Assembly (NCBI RefSeq): GCF_019097595.1
Contig: NC_080720.1
Coordinates: 20,072,352-20,136,351, forward strand
Direction of reading: 5' to 3'
Length of the DNA: 64,000 bases
Origin: Hemibagrus wyckioides
Lineage: Eukaryota; Chordata; Actinopteri; Siluriformes; Bagridae
Positions 28,901-40,859 of the stretch are shown here, one piece after another (the stretch's first letter is position 1; the number at the start of each line of letters is the position of its first letter). The notes below the pieces were generated by a model. It was not told the origin of the DNA. It did not search any database and saw nothing but the letters and a program-made list of their open reading frames with translations. The translations under genes and the position numbers were made by a program.

Positions 28901-31632
28901 GTCTCCAGAAGTTCTTGAGTGAACCTATATAAAATCTATAGAAAGACCTGAAGATTCATAGACATCTAATTGGTTGAGCTTGAGAGGATTTGCCAAGAAG
29001 AATGGGAATTTAAATCCAGCTTTAAAGATTTACTAAAGAATACTCAAAGCTGTAAAGTAAATTTAATGCATTTAATATGAAATCTATAACACAAATAAGT
29101 GCAAGGGGTCTGAATATTTTCCTGTATATGTAGTGTACATAGTATATGTGTATATACCCCAAGAAAAATGGCAGAATGTTTAAACTTCATGTACCTTCTC
29201 AGGTCCAGCTGTATAGCCAATCTCTTCTCCTTCATGTACACCTTAGCATTGAATTTGGATTCCTATTTGTCACATACAAACCATTTACAATAAGATAAGC
29301 AGTGAAATTGTTTCAGAGCAGTTGTGACTACAGTGACCTTACCGGCAACATTTCATATTATACTAGACCAGGATATGGAGAAGATTCTGTGCCAGACAGA
29401 AGAGCAGTTACAGGCAGCTGCAATTCCCAGTTGCATTGCAATTCACTGTGATTAGTGTGTTGAATTAAGCCCTAAGCCATATCAGTAATCTGAATAGAAA
29501 GAATAGAACTTCCAGGAAGAGTTGCCACCTGTGTACTGCATTTCACATTTTTCTCTCTGCTTTTCAATCCCCCTTTTTTTTATTATGATTCATGTGTATT
29601 ATGAGAAGTCCATACCATGGTCATACTGCTGAGCTGAATAGGCGGCTTTCCTGCAGGAAGAACCAGCACTCTGACACCAGCGTGTACAGTTGCTGTCGCC
29701 CCCGATGGCTTGATGGTAGACTTAGGAGCCGATGTTACCTCCAGCTCCAATGAGATGGGGGCATCCATCATAGAAGGATTCTGAAGAAGAAAAAAAATTA
29801 CTTCATTAGATGTTGGGATTCTGGCTTCCTTGATGCCTATAACTGGTGCACTCCATTATATTGTGCAAAAGTTTGTATCTGGGTTTTGGAATGAAAATAT
29901 ACCACTTTTTTTAACTCCTTTTACCAGTACACTGGCATTCCATTGCGCCAGTGGAATGAAAATCAACTGATTAGGCATTTTCAATCAGCATAAACAATTG
30001 ATTTATTTTATCACAGAGACTCTGGTATAAAATTAGTCAGTGTGAGGCATTTGTACCTTTGTTTGGATAACCTTAGACAGAATTTTAATAGTTGATTGAC
30101 TTTAAATTTTAGATGCTTATGAACAAGCACTTGGCGCATCTAACTATCTATTCCCCACTGTGTAGTGTGACATGACAAAGACGTTCAATGTTGAACATGA
30201 ACACCCCAAAACATTTTTGGACAATTAAAAAAGCCGGGAGTAACACATTTAGAAATCTCTCACCAAAAGCATGATCGCTCCAAAGTAGGTGGTCCTGAGA
30301 AGCATCTCTAAGTCTTTTGGCATCTGAAAAGATTTCAAGAGATTACTCAAGGTCCTTTTCCTCTTTCTAATATATTCCTGTGTGTATGTCTTACTCGTTC
30401 ATTAGCTATGTGCATATTGAACACCCCTCCTTGGAAATATGAGTAGAGGCCACTATCGAAGAAGTATTCGGAGAGAGCCATGTAGATCATGCGGTTGTAT
30501 TTGTTCAACAATGGATTTACAGAATAATTCTCCAAGATGTCATCCTTGTTCTGCAAGTTATAGAACATCCCCTACGAAAAGAAAGGTTCATTCAGGAAAT
30601 TCCAATCAAAACAGAAAAATCTTTAATAATCGATCAGTTAACATCACTGGTAATAAAACTCTTACCCTGAAGTCCATATCAAGACTGGTGCTAGTAACCA
30701 CTGGGTCGCTCAAAAGTGAATAATCAATGCCGACATAATAATCCACCTCTGCACGCACTGCACAAGCACAAACATTCGTGTTTAGAACTCTGAATCTTTC
30801 CCAACACATTTCCACACAGATCACAAACATGCGTGAGAACAAGACCATTTGTATATTTAAAAAAAAAACACAGTCAGAAGTGCAGTCTGACCTGGAATCG
30901 TCTCCAGCAGTTGGTTGATCAACACTAGACCAGCGTGATTCAGAGCAGGGCAAATCTAAAAGAAGTATACAAGTTATGTTTATATTATTTTCCCTTACAA
31001 AGAACTTACCTAGAAATTGATAACTTGCTCCTCAGCATGAAAACTAACCTGCCGATTCAATATGAAGCGCATTCCTGTGGTCAGGAAAGTGGCGACAAAG
31101 TCATAAACCCTCCTGTAGACATGAAGATGCATGTTAAAATGAAAATGCTTCTGAACCTTCAGACTTTTTACTTGTTATCAGTATTTATACTGCAGCATGT
31201 TTGAATTCTCAGATCTGGTAGTGAGAAAATTGTGATTCTTTTTTGTTTTTTAAACAACAGCTGCTCTGACAGTAGTTCCAGCTTTAAGACAAATCACAAA
31301 TTTCTATTAAATCACTCATTCCAGTGCATTTCTATAGTAACTGCTCATTCACATGGATTAGTAGATGTGCCACATGATCTAAGCCTAATAATAAAGAGAT
31401 TAAAATTCGGCCGCCTTCAGCATTGGTTTACAATGTAGAAAGAAATAAACATCAGGAAAGACCATGGAATTAGAAGGTGTGTCCAGACTTTTGACTGGTA
31501 GTGTATGTTAAATAAAATTTGAATTTGTTATGTTGAAGCTTTGTGCAAACACATTTTTTAAACATTTATTAAATGAGTATCGGTTTCAGTGCTTTGTAAC
31601 AGATGTCTGTGATGAGAAAGTTTTTAGGACAG

Positions 31633-31669
<37 letters not shown>

Positions 31670-34379
31670 AGGGAGAGAGAGAGAGAGATCCCATGCCTAT
31701 AATATAAAAATAGACCGTAAAACAAGGAACTATAAAGGTATTAATATGTCAGTACCCAAAAGTCCCGCCAAATTTGGCCTTCATCTTGGCAACAGAAGCA
31801 TCACAGCTAACATTGGCGATCTTCAGACGGCCCTCGTCATCCTTGGCAAGATGGAGGGTTGTGTTGATGTATACACCGTCTGCAGAGGCATTGATGGAAC
31901 CCTCATCCTGTCTGATAGATACAAGAGAAGTCTGTCAGCTGAGGTTTGCACCTAATTCTCTGCAGATTTGTGAGTAGGTACTTTTGCACATATATTCCTG
32001 CTTAATTTTGCTGGAGCATTAATTCATGATTATCAACTCAGTTAAACAAAAGGACAAAAGCAGATGCAAGCATTTCATTTACAAACTTACAACAACCAGT
32101 AGATCACACGTCTCTGGAAGTTGAGGGTAATAGATGAGTTCTGCACATCAAACAGCAGTCCATCTACAGGCTGGAAACTCAGATCTGCAGTCAGGTTCAG
32201 CTCTTTAATCTTTATACTGGTGGACAGAGACAGGGTTAGGAGCAGGAGCTTCATCGTTAATCATGCACCTTTAAAAAAAATAGACTAGCTGACTACAACA
32301 AATAAAGCCTATTCTAAAAAAGCCTTAAGTTGTGTACACAGTGGATGGATAAAGATTTGTCCACTTGTTATCTGACTTTTTTATCTGACTTTTGGATAAA
32401 GATTTGTCCACTTGTTATCTGACTTATTTTCTTTTCACTTTCAAAAATGTCATTATCATATGCCATATATTTTGACTACACAGGTGAATTCTTATTGCTC
32501 TGTAACATTTTCATCTTAGTCTTCACCAACAAAATGAACATATGTGCCGACTTATCGACTTATTAAACTAACAATAGCTTTTACCCATATTATTTTCTGT
32601 GATACTCATAGCTCATGACTTTGGCTTTAAGACTCATGGCTTAAAGATCTGACTTGTCACTTGTCATCTGATTACATCTCCGATCCTTTGTGTGTGAATT
32701 TAATATTGGAAAATTAATAATATCGTTCCATTTCATTTTGCAGTAGAATTCTGGTACAATGAAGCAATAAAAGTAAATATAATACACTCACTGTCCACTA
32801 TATTAAGAACACCTGCTCACCCGCACATTCATGCAGTAATCAATCAATCATGTATCAATCAATCATGTAAAAGTCATGCAGGTGCAAGTCCAGGAAGGAT
32901 ATAGTAACTCACTCTTTACAGTGGTGAGCAGTAAAGCATATCAGCATGCAAAAAACATCAAACCTTGAAGTAGATGCGCTACAACAGCAGAAGACAACGT
33001 CGGGTTATGCTCCTGTTAGCCAGTAACAGAAATTTGAGGCATCATCATGGGCACAGATTCACCCAGCTGAAGATTAGGGGAAAAAAATCACCAGGGCTTT
33101 TTTTTCCCAGTCTTCAACTATCCAAGGTTAGTGAGTCTATGCACATGATAGCTTCAGAATTTTGTCTTGGCTGACAGAAGTGTAACCTGCTGTGGTCTTC
33201 TGCTGTTGTAGATCATTTGTCTCAATGTTTGATGGGTTGCATGTTTTGAAATGCTTTACTGGTTTTAATGTGGCTGTAAAGTGTGCTTGAGATTCTGTAG
33301 ACTTCCTGTCAGCTTGGTCATTCTCCTCTGATCTCAACAACAAAGTGTTTCAGACTGCAGATCCTCTGCACACAGGATGTTTCTTTTTCCATCCAGCTGA
33401 ATTCTAGAGACTGTTGTGTGTGAAATTTCTAAAAAACCAGCTTACCTGGTATTAACATGCCACAAACAAAGTCACAGAAATGTGAACATTAAGTACTGAA
33501 GCTCCTGACCTGTATCTCCAAGACTTTGTGCATTGTTCTGTAGCCACATGATTGGCCGATTGGATAACTGCATAAAAATGCAGCTGTACAGGTGTTCCTA
33601 TTAAAGTGCACAGTGAGTATGTAACCAATTATGGTAAAACATGTCCTAGACTCTGTTGACACTTTGTTGATTCATGCGAGCAGCAGGACTATATCTCTAG
33701 GGAGATTATGCAAATAAAAACGGATTTTTTGGATCGCCCAAAGCACTTTTTAAGACAACTTCACAACCTCATGTTCAAGTGTAAATGTCTCTCCAAGCCA
33801 CATTTAGCGAACAAATCTTTGACAGATATGCTGTGTGACATCTTAAAAACCATTTGGATTTTTGGCTGTAAAATCGATTTTTTAAGCTGCAACAATTTTA
33901 TATTCAAACAACTAAAAATAAGGATAAGGATCGACAGTGAAAGTTAGGCTTTGAAGTTAATGTGCTGATTTGCATATTAACATGATTTCAGCTATCAAAT
34001 TTCAATCTCTGACTGGAGACATATGTCTATATTAGACTGGACAAGTGTTACTGATTGAATGGAGTTGGAACTCACTCTGTAATGGAATACTGCAGACTCC
34101 CCTTCTTGCCATGCATCTCTGGCATAGTGATACCTCCCAGCTCTTGCTCCACAAACTTCTGTGTCTCGTACTTCACTAAAGAACATACAACAAGGCCGTG
34201 TGAATCTTTTGTGATCGCGTCCAAACGATCTGAATAATCGATTAGAATGGGAATGCTCTTTTCTTACACAACTCCAGTCCTCTGGACGTGATGCGGATTT
34301 TGAACCCAGGAGAAATTTCTGTCATCTGTACTACGTGTGGAAGAAGGAAGATGAAGACGGCTATTCTGTAGAGCCCCAT
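25908..34379 (-). CDS. pltp: Phospholipid transfer protein (15 coding exons)
   Basis: Minus-strand exons 34268-34379, 34076-34175, 32091-32216, 31756-31911, 31049-31112, 30892-30955, 30666-30757, 30395-30571, 30264-30323, 29616-29780, 29195-29262, 26804-26846, 26630-26693, 26068-26144 and 25908-25982 join to 1443 nt (480 aa plus stop) in phase throughout. It is a secreted BPI/LBP/CETP-family lipid carrier that moves phospholipids between lipoproteins. The signal peptide is MGLYRIAVFIFLLPHVVQM. Family signatures include DEGSINASADGV, GIDYSLLSDPV, QLSSMTM, SNQSALESLALIPLQGPLK and GVQIPLPDGIDL. The two barrel-stabilising cysteines are present (C149 in NVSC, C188 in QICP), spaced as in human. The tail after IEKK is shorter than human PLTP (493 aa). 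It starts head-to-head with PCIF1 and ends tail-to-tail with CTSA, as in human. The acceptors at 31911 and 31112 were chosen for phase and family fit among two nearby AGs. Confidence 0.97.
26885..27930. pseudogene. Heavily decayed Tc1-like remnant in PLTP intron 11
   Basis: ATTCAGACTCCTTCACATGTTG near 26892 resembles a common Tc1 terminal segment. Text such as CAAGGCCTTCTTCAGTTATTTT (27603-27624) resembles antisense Tc1 transposase. No frame survives. A SINE relic at about 27235-27375 interrupts it. Confidence 0.35.
27235..27375 (-). mobile_element. Decayed SINE fragment
   Basis: On the minus strand it reads GGTGGTAGCCTAGAGGGTAA, then a B-box-like AAGTTTAAATTCC and a body ending near CTCAGCTGCTCAG. 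These parts correspond in order to the tRNA-derived SINEs at 34548 and 47240 but are strongly diverged. Confidence 0.5.
28088..28230 (+). repeat. Interspersed repeat (TTTATTTGTATAGCGCTTTT type)
   Basis: CAATTTATTTGTATAGCGC and CAAAGCAGCTTTACAGAA are hallmarks of a repeat family very common in cyprinid and catfish genomes. ATCCCTAATGAGCAAGC follows at about 28210. No coding capacity is visible. Confidence 0.65.
28500..29135 (-). pseudogene. Decayed Tc1-like remnants in PLTP intron 11
   Basis: The left part (GTTTGTGGACACCTGAATG) and the right part (AAGGGGTCTGAATATTTTCC) resemble ends of two different Tc1 families. The interior keeps scraps such as ATTCAACACGATAACC. This looks like merged remains of more than one insertion, with no usable frame. 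Confidence 0.4.
31408..31505 (+). mobile_element. End fragment of the CTACCAGTCAAAAG Tc1-like family
   Basis: About 98 bp match the right end of the copy at 6315-6838, ending GACTGGTAGTGTA. The other end is absent. It is in the PLTP intron between the exons at 31049 and 31756, followed 130 bp later by a GA microsatellite (31637-31688). Confidence 0.75.
31637..31688. repeat. (GA)n microsatellite
   Basis: An imperfect GA/GGGA run sits in a PLTP intron. It has no other visible role. Confidence 0.9.
32785..33618. mobile_element. Foldback Tc1-derived element, copy C
   Basis: It begins ACACTCACTGTCCACTATAT and ends GGTGTTCCTATTAAAGTGC plus ACAGTGAGTA, a clear terminal inverted repeat. The left half (ACAGCAGAAGACAACGTCGG, 32982 region) and the right half (CTGTGGTCTTCTGCTGTTGT, 33189 region) are inverse copies of the same sequence meeting near 33080. 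It is a long hairpin-forming element in PLTP intron 2. Confidence 0.8.
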
Positions 34380-34547
34380 GTTGCCTTAATGGACCATTGG
34401 AACAAGGGATGACAGACAGGGAGCAAAGTGAGACCAAAAGACAGGAATTCTTTCACAAAATTCCTTCTTGGAAAGAAAGAGGGTAAACACAATGAAGAAA
34501 TGGATGTATATATTCCACTGATTTAAGAATTGTGTTACCTAGACAGC

Positions 34548-34742
34548 GATGTGGTAGCTTCGTGGATAAAGCGTCAGCCTACTGACCAAAAGGTTGTGAG
34601 ATTGAATCCCCTCTCAACCAAGCTGCCACTGCTGGGCCTCTGAGCAAGGCCCTTAACCCTCAATCTCTCAGTTGTATAAAATGAAATAAAAATGTAAGTC
34701 CTTCTGGATAAGGGTGTCTGCTAAATGCCAGAAATGTAAATA
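34548..34742 (+). mobile_element. tRNA-derived SINE, subfamily with GGATAAGGGTGTCTG tail
   Basis: The head reads GTGGTAGCTTCGTGGATAAA with B-box-like GGTTGTGAGATTGAATCCC. The body has GAGCAAGGCCCTTAACCCTC and the tail CTGGATAAGGGTGTCTGC. The same tail occurs at 47240 and, in minus orientation, at 54413. It shares its head with the other subfamily (2994, 36838). Confidence 0.8.
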
Positions 34743-35291
34743 CATAAAATCATTGCTTGATTCAATTATCTTTAGATAATACAAACAGCATTATGTTTTG
34801 TTCTCTTAGTTTGTCCTGTGTGTATACTCCAATTGAACATCTTCCCAAACCAGCAAAGGTTCAGAGTTTGCTCTTTCTGACTCTCTAGATGTTTAGTTCC
34901 ATATTTACCGTTTCATACGGTTTTCTTCACAACAATGCTGATTACTGTTGTAAAAATCAAGCAACCAATCATAATAAATGCCCTATCAAAACAAACGCAT
35001 ACCATGTAGCTGAAAATCAGCTTCACACACATAAACTGAGCACTCATACCTCAGCTCCCTGCACACTGACATAGCATTTACCCTTAATGACGTCAAAGCC
35101 CTTTTCCCTCAGCTCTTTCTTAAATCCAAGTATCTTGGAGCACTCAGTGTTTTTAAACAATACTGCACGAGTGCGCACCAGAGTGATTAATACGGACAAC
35201 TCACAAAAGGATTTTTTCCTTGCCTTTTGGTTGAGCATCTAATGGCTGACGTCTGTGTCTCTCTTCCTCTATAGCTGAATATAATCATGGA

Positions 35292-35324
<33 letters not shown>

Positions 35325-36389
35325 CGCCCTAGCACATTATGTAACATGGAGGAAAATCCCTTTAAAGAGAAATCAGAGGAAGCATATCCTATAATATAGA
35401 ACATGTAGTAATGATGTACCATAATATTCAACATCAGTAATATTGCCGCTATGGAATTGTTCAAAATATTGTAATATTTTACACTAAAATACCTAACAAA
35501 TATAAATGTAATGTAATATTATACAATATTACAATAACATAGAGTAGGTTTCTAAACTACTTTATAAATATAAATCTCATATTTTTAAGAAAAATCAGAG
35601 GAGTTATAAATATAATAAAAAATGTATCCTTCTCAGGTTGAATGTAATGTTTTCCTTTTCATTTGCAATATTGTAAAATAAGTCATAGTCATTATTATAT
35701 TATTGTAATAATATTTTAAAGCATGATGAGGAAGGGAATGATTTAAACATGAAATCTGTACATGGACTAGAATTGCAGCATAATTCAGTGTCCCTGCTTT
35801 GATTTGGAGCTTGTTGACTGTCTTTTTGTGCAGTTCTTCCCTGTTCCTGCACGGGGATTCATTCGGGTTCTACTGTTTCACCTGCTGTCCAAAAATATTG
35901 GCAGTAGGTGGATTGGTGCAGAATTTAAAGATGTTTACCCAGACAGACCCCCTGTAGAAAAAGGAGGTTCTACCAAGTAGGTCTGGTCTAAAGTGGATGG
36001 ATATTGTGCATTTTTTAAATTTTATTATTATTTTAAAAATTTAAATACAATTTTTATATTGAATTTTATATGTTCATATTTTTATATTCATATTGTTTTG
36101 AAGTTGAAGTTCTGTCTGGAAAAATCTCTGTGTTACTTGTATTCCAGACAAATCTGATGGTTTTTAAAAAGGTTATTTGACAATGGTACCAACACACAAG
36201 GGTGAGAAATGCAGGAGTCATTAAAAACAAATATGTTTTTCAGTGTAATGTAAAACAACCTGAAGAATCTGCAGCAGATCTGCCAGGAAGAAAGACTCAA
36301 AGCTGTTATTGCAGAATAGGGTGGTTCTCCCATACAGAGGAATACTCAAGAAAGCAACATTTTTTAGTTTAGGTTTTTATCTGCTGAAA

Positions 36390-37400
36390 AATAATATGTT
36401 TTAAAAACCTACTACAAAAGTATATTGGGTTGCAATGAAAATACTGGTTGGAACAATGTGTGTCATTTGTAATCCAGATGATTTGAATGGGGGTTGAATA
36501 GTTTGGCAAAGCACTGTATTTGCCCATTCTTCTTGGCAAAATTGCTCAAGCTTTGTCAGGCTGAATGGAGACATTGTTGAAAATCTTGCCATAGACTGAG
36601 TCAGATTTTACTCAGATTGAGGTCTGGGCTTTGACTGGGACAATCTATCACATTTAGGTTTTTGAGACACTCCAGTATAGCTTTGGCAGTGTATTTAGGC
36701 TTACAGACTTGGAAGATAGACTTCCAGATTGGATTGGGATTGCCCAGTATTTGGTGCCTTCCTCCTCACCCTTAACTCTGACCAGTTTCCCAGTCCCTGC
36801 TGATGAAAAGCACCACCAGAACAAGATGCATGTTTGTCACTCAACGGTTAAGGCTGGGTTACTAATTAGAAGGTCGGGGGTTCAAGCCCCAGCACTGCCA
36901 AGCTGCCACTGTTGGGCCCTTGAGCAAGACCTTTAACCCTGTCTGCTCCAGAGATGCTGTATCATGTCTGACCCTGTACCCTGACCCCTGCTTCTATCCA
37001 ACCAAACTAGAATTTGAAAAGAATTTCACTGTGCTTTAATGTGTGTGACAAAATAAAGGCTGCTGTTGATGCTACCACCACCTTGTTTCACTGTAGGACA
37101 CAATGTTCTCATGGAAATAAAGAAACAGTGCTCAGTGCAAAATGTCCAAAAGGCAAATTCCGTTATCAGTCCAGAGAAACTTTTTTTCCCATGTCTGCTT
37201 AGTCTTCAAACTGGAATTCACACTTTCCATAACAGCTTTGTTTCTGCCTGTTTTCCAGAAAGCCTATCTTGTGATTGAGCTGTGGTTGTCCTATGAACAC
37301 GTCATTTTTGATACATTTCCAGAACTTTGTCCTGGAATTGTTTGTATAGATCCTTGGTCTTCATGATGCTGTTTGTTCACTACCACACTCCATTCCAGGA
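36390..37400 (-). pseudogene. Tc1-like remnant split by a SINE
   Basis: Pieces of antisense Tc1 sequence (GCCCATTCTTCTTGGCAAAA, 36523-36542; GATGCTACCACCACCTTG and TTTCACTGTAGGACACAATG, 37068-37105) are in the right order. They are interrupted by a SINE at 36838-37067, so the SINE is the younger insertion. Frames are destroyed. Confidence 0.6.
36838..37067 (+). mobile_element. tRNA-derived SINE, subfamily with AATAAAGGCTG tail
   Basis: It has the head ACGGTTAAGGCTGGG, a B-box-like GGGGTTCAAGCCCC, the body CTGTTGGGCCCTTGAGCAAG and the tail TGTGACAAAATAAAGGCTG. This is the same subfamily as 2994-3258. It sits inside a Tc1 remnant. Confidence 0.8.
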
Positions 37401-38711
37401 AGAGAAGAGAGTTGTATTTATATTGAGATCACATGATACCATAGCTGTGGAGTTCATTCAAATATTTATGTGAATGCAACTGATCTAATCCGAACCGGAA
37501 CACATTTATGTTTTTCACCCCGACGTGTAAACACTTCATAGAACTATAAAAATATACATTTTTAAATAATTTTATATTATTCTCCCCCACTGCAATGAAT
37601 CTATATAAATATAAAATATATTTTATATCATTTTTTAACTTTGGAATTACGGATTAAAATCAATTCGATTTAGATTAAATGAGTAAATTTAACAATTAAA
37701 ATGAACTTTTGATTTAAAGATTAAAGTAGATTAGGATTAGATTTCAATTAAAATGAGTACATTCTTCAGAGAAAAAAAATTCAACACTATTGTGTGTAGA
37801 TTTCCAGATTGTTAAATGGAGAAAAGTTCGAGAGGGGGAATACTTGTGCAAGACACTGATTGTTTCACCATCTTCAAGATGAAGTGTAGACAACCAGTTT
37901 AGTTTCTGAATAACTCTAGTCATCACAAGAATGCCATTAGGCAAACTCTACATTTAACGAATGGCATGACATACATCATGCTTTCAAAAACTTTCAATAT
38001 ACAAAATTAGTTCTTAAAATATATTTTGATGTATTTTCGCCCATCCTCATGTGTAGTGGCTTGCAGACAGCTGTCTTCTGCCATTCAGACATAATCTGGA
38101 TGAATAGGCAGAATCAAAACAAAGTGTCTAGCAGCATGTTTTATGAGGGTACTGCCCCCAAGGTCTGATGTGAAAACTCTCTTTTCAGAACTCTCTCAAT
38201 TTCAACTCCCGTCTTCAGGGAGGGGGTGTTAGGTCACAGTACTCCTGAATGTGAATCCATTAAAAATACTTGGAAATTTAGGAAACAACTTCCATCAGAT
38301 GCATTACAAAACTCCTCAACAAGCACAGTGATAAACTAAGAGTGAGCAACAACATGAAACAAAGTTCCAGATGTCCATAAATATTTTTAGGTTTATTAAG
38401 ATCAAAGTTGGTCACTTTTTTCCCCATGTTCTCTGCAGCCATGCTATTGTGATTCATGTCCTCATTCCGCTAAGTGTTTACATCAGATATGCTCCCATGC
38501 TAGGCTTGTAAAGAAAAGTGTTTGTAGCAGATGTGGCAGGGGGTTCTACTCTTCACAAACAAGTGCTCTGCTTTTCGGGTCAGTGCCCGATAATAGCCCC
38601 AAAAAGGTTGGGGGTGAAGAATGCATTTTATTTAAAGTTGAGAAAGAGACAAAGAAATACCAAAGCTTAATTCAACAAAGCTTGGTGTGAAACAAATGCA
38701 GGAGATTTTCC

Positions 38712-38744
<33 letters not shown>

Positions 38745-40729
38745 GGTAAAAATGATTTATTAATTTATAAGGGAACATAAGTATAAAAAGCTTGTAGGAA
38801 ATACCTTGTTGCTCCCATTCAAATATAATGCATTAAGTACAAGTCATGCTACGTTTGAGTGCAGCATCAGTGCTTTCACACAGCAGTCAAGATGCTTTAT
38901 GGACCGTACCTCTGAACTGATTTTCTTTTTTAGGCACGATTTTATCCTGTAGTCAGGTAATTTACACAAAATTGACAGACATAAAAACGTTTTTGTTTAA
39001 TATGTACAAGGCTAATAAATATATAATGTAAAATGTTTAGCTATTACTAAAAGAAAACAGCAACTAATTAACATTTACTCATCTCTAATTGTAGCACTGC
39101 TGAGTTGGACAAAACTTTCTAACAAACAGCTAAATTATCTTTCACAATAAATGCTCTCCCTACTATATTACTATTACTATACTATATGTTTTTACAATTC
39201 GGCCCAATACTTACAGGAGGGTAGAAATGTTGTCTGGCGCTTTAGATGGAGAAACTTTTCGGATTTACTTTTCTCAGGAATTCCTCAGTGGCTTGTCAAG
39301 TGATTCCTAAATCCCGTTCCTCTCCTTCTGAATCTTTCCTCCTTCTGTTGACCCCTTCATGGCAGGGCAGTTTATATGGGGAGGTTCAGGGAAAAGGGTG
39401 GTCCCATGCTTGCCTGATGTCGTATGACTTTGTGGTTGCAATAATGACAGTAATTTAAAACAAAAAAAAAAAACAAAAAAAAACCAACACATGGTACAAT
39501 AGCATTTACTCTAAATGTGGTATTCAGGGGAGCATAAAGTGCTGAGAGCCTAGATTTTTATAGACCCCCCCCCCCCCCCCATCATAATATTTACCCTTGC
39601 ATGTACTCTTAAACATAGTGTCCTGCAGCTCCTAGACCTACAGAAGCACTTTGCTCGCAAAGTTGCTGAAAGACTTTTGACCTCTCTATTCATCTATTTT
39701 TGTCTATCTATATAATATCTGCTTGCCAAGTTTTCTCCTTACGTTTTCAAACACAGTGCCAATTTTAACTGCTCTTTAATCACAAAAGTGACCCTTTAAT
39801 CAGTTCCTGACTTCTTGGAAGCACCAAACTTTTTTTTTTAAACCGCAGATAGGTGGTACATTATGAACTGCATCTGGTAAAGAGCAAGCAGAGAAAATGA
39901 ACATTAAGGAAAATTACATGCTTCCATGAATTGGTTACGATTTTTTTCTTCTTTTTCATGTTGCTTGTAATTACAATGTGTGTTTAAGCATATCCTAGCT
40001 CTGTACTAGGTGTATACAGAAATAGGTTGGGTTAAGCTTAGTCATGCTTCTAGGAACATCATATGTTCTCTACACCAGTATGGTGAGTGAATAAAGCATA
40101 TTAACACAGCTGGATTCCTATCACACAATACAGTGATAAAATGTAAATGTAGAAATCATTTAAGACCTGCACACCGGATCTGTGGTGTGGATGAGGTGCA
40201 CAATGAAAACCTTAAGGGCTTTATATAAATTAAACCCCTGTAACTGATTATGTTATGACTTTTGTTTTTATTATTACTCAAGCACCAACTTCACCAGACA
40301 GTGGTGGGAAACACACCAGCTTACAGACACAATAAAAAAAAGATATAGAAAAATACTCTGCGCATTTAGTTTGGAGTGCTTTATTAATAACTATACATAC
40401 ATATATTAAAACACACATTTATTAAACCATCTTCAGATGTTTAAAAATACACAATGGAAAAAATCCAGTTAAATACATATAAAGCAAATTTGTTTCTTTA
40501 GCCTACCTGGGCAAGTCTGTAGCTCCTTTTCTACATGACGTTTCCCTTCTTCAGTTCACACAACACAAAGGGCGCGTCTTATTTACCAAGAAACTACATG
40601 CACACAATTAAACAATAAAATAAAACTATATTTTTCTATACAATCCACGCGCATGCAGAGATCCTACGCTGCCCTTCTGCAAATGGCTCCGCGCTGCTGA
40701 CATGTGGCGGACTGCGAGGCGACTGAACT

Positions 40730-40741
40730 CGCGCATGCGCA
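40730..40741 (+). promoter_or_regulatory. NRF1 site at the PCIF1 promoter
   Basis: CGCGCATGCGCA fits the NRF1 consensus YGCGCAYGCGCR exactly. It lies 25 bp upstream of a YY1-type site and about 118 bp upstream of the PCIF1 exon 1 donor, in a small CpG-rich patch. Confidence 0.75.
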
Positions 40742-40859
40742 CTACCCAGGTCCGAGTGGCCGATACAAGATGGCGGAGTCGGTGGGGAGGGAGAGGCGGA
40801 GGCGGGTCCGGATCGAATAGAGCAAAGCCTATACAGGACTCCTAGAAAATCTCTCTCAG
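40740..40859 (+). other. pcif1: PCIF1 non-coding exon 1 (inferred) with YY1 site and short uORF
   Basis: The donor CTCTCAG/GTAAGAG at 40859/40860 fits an untranslated first exon. The acceptor before the coding exon is AAATGAAG at 42194. CAAGATGGCGG at 40766-40776 is a strong YY1 motif of the kind found just downstream of transcription starts. It also supplies an ATG in good context that opens a 16-codon uORF (40770-40820, stop TAG) if the transcript starts upstream of it. Confidence 0.6.

Larger units (their letters stand above)
34380..40700. other. PLTP-PCIF1 intergenic spacer
   Basis: This is a head-to-head spacer of about 6 kb with no recognised gene. It contains SINEs at 34548 and 36838, a Tc1 remnant around 36390-37400, a (GT)(GA) run near 35298-35324, a (TTA)n run at 38712-38747 and a 16-base C run near 39567. 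A possible non-coding first PLTP exon ends at a GAG/GTATGAG donor near 35050 on the minus strand, but support is weak. Confidence 0.5.
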
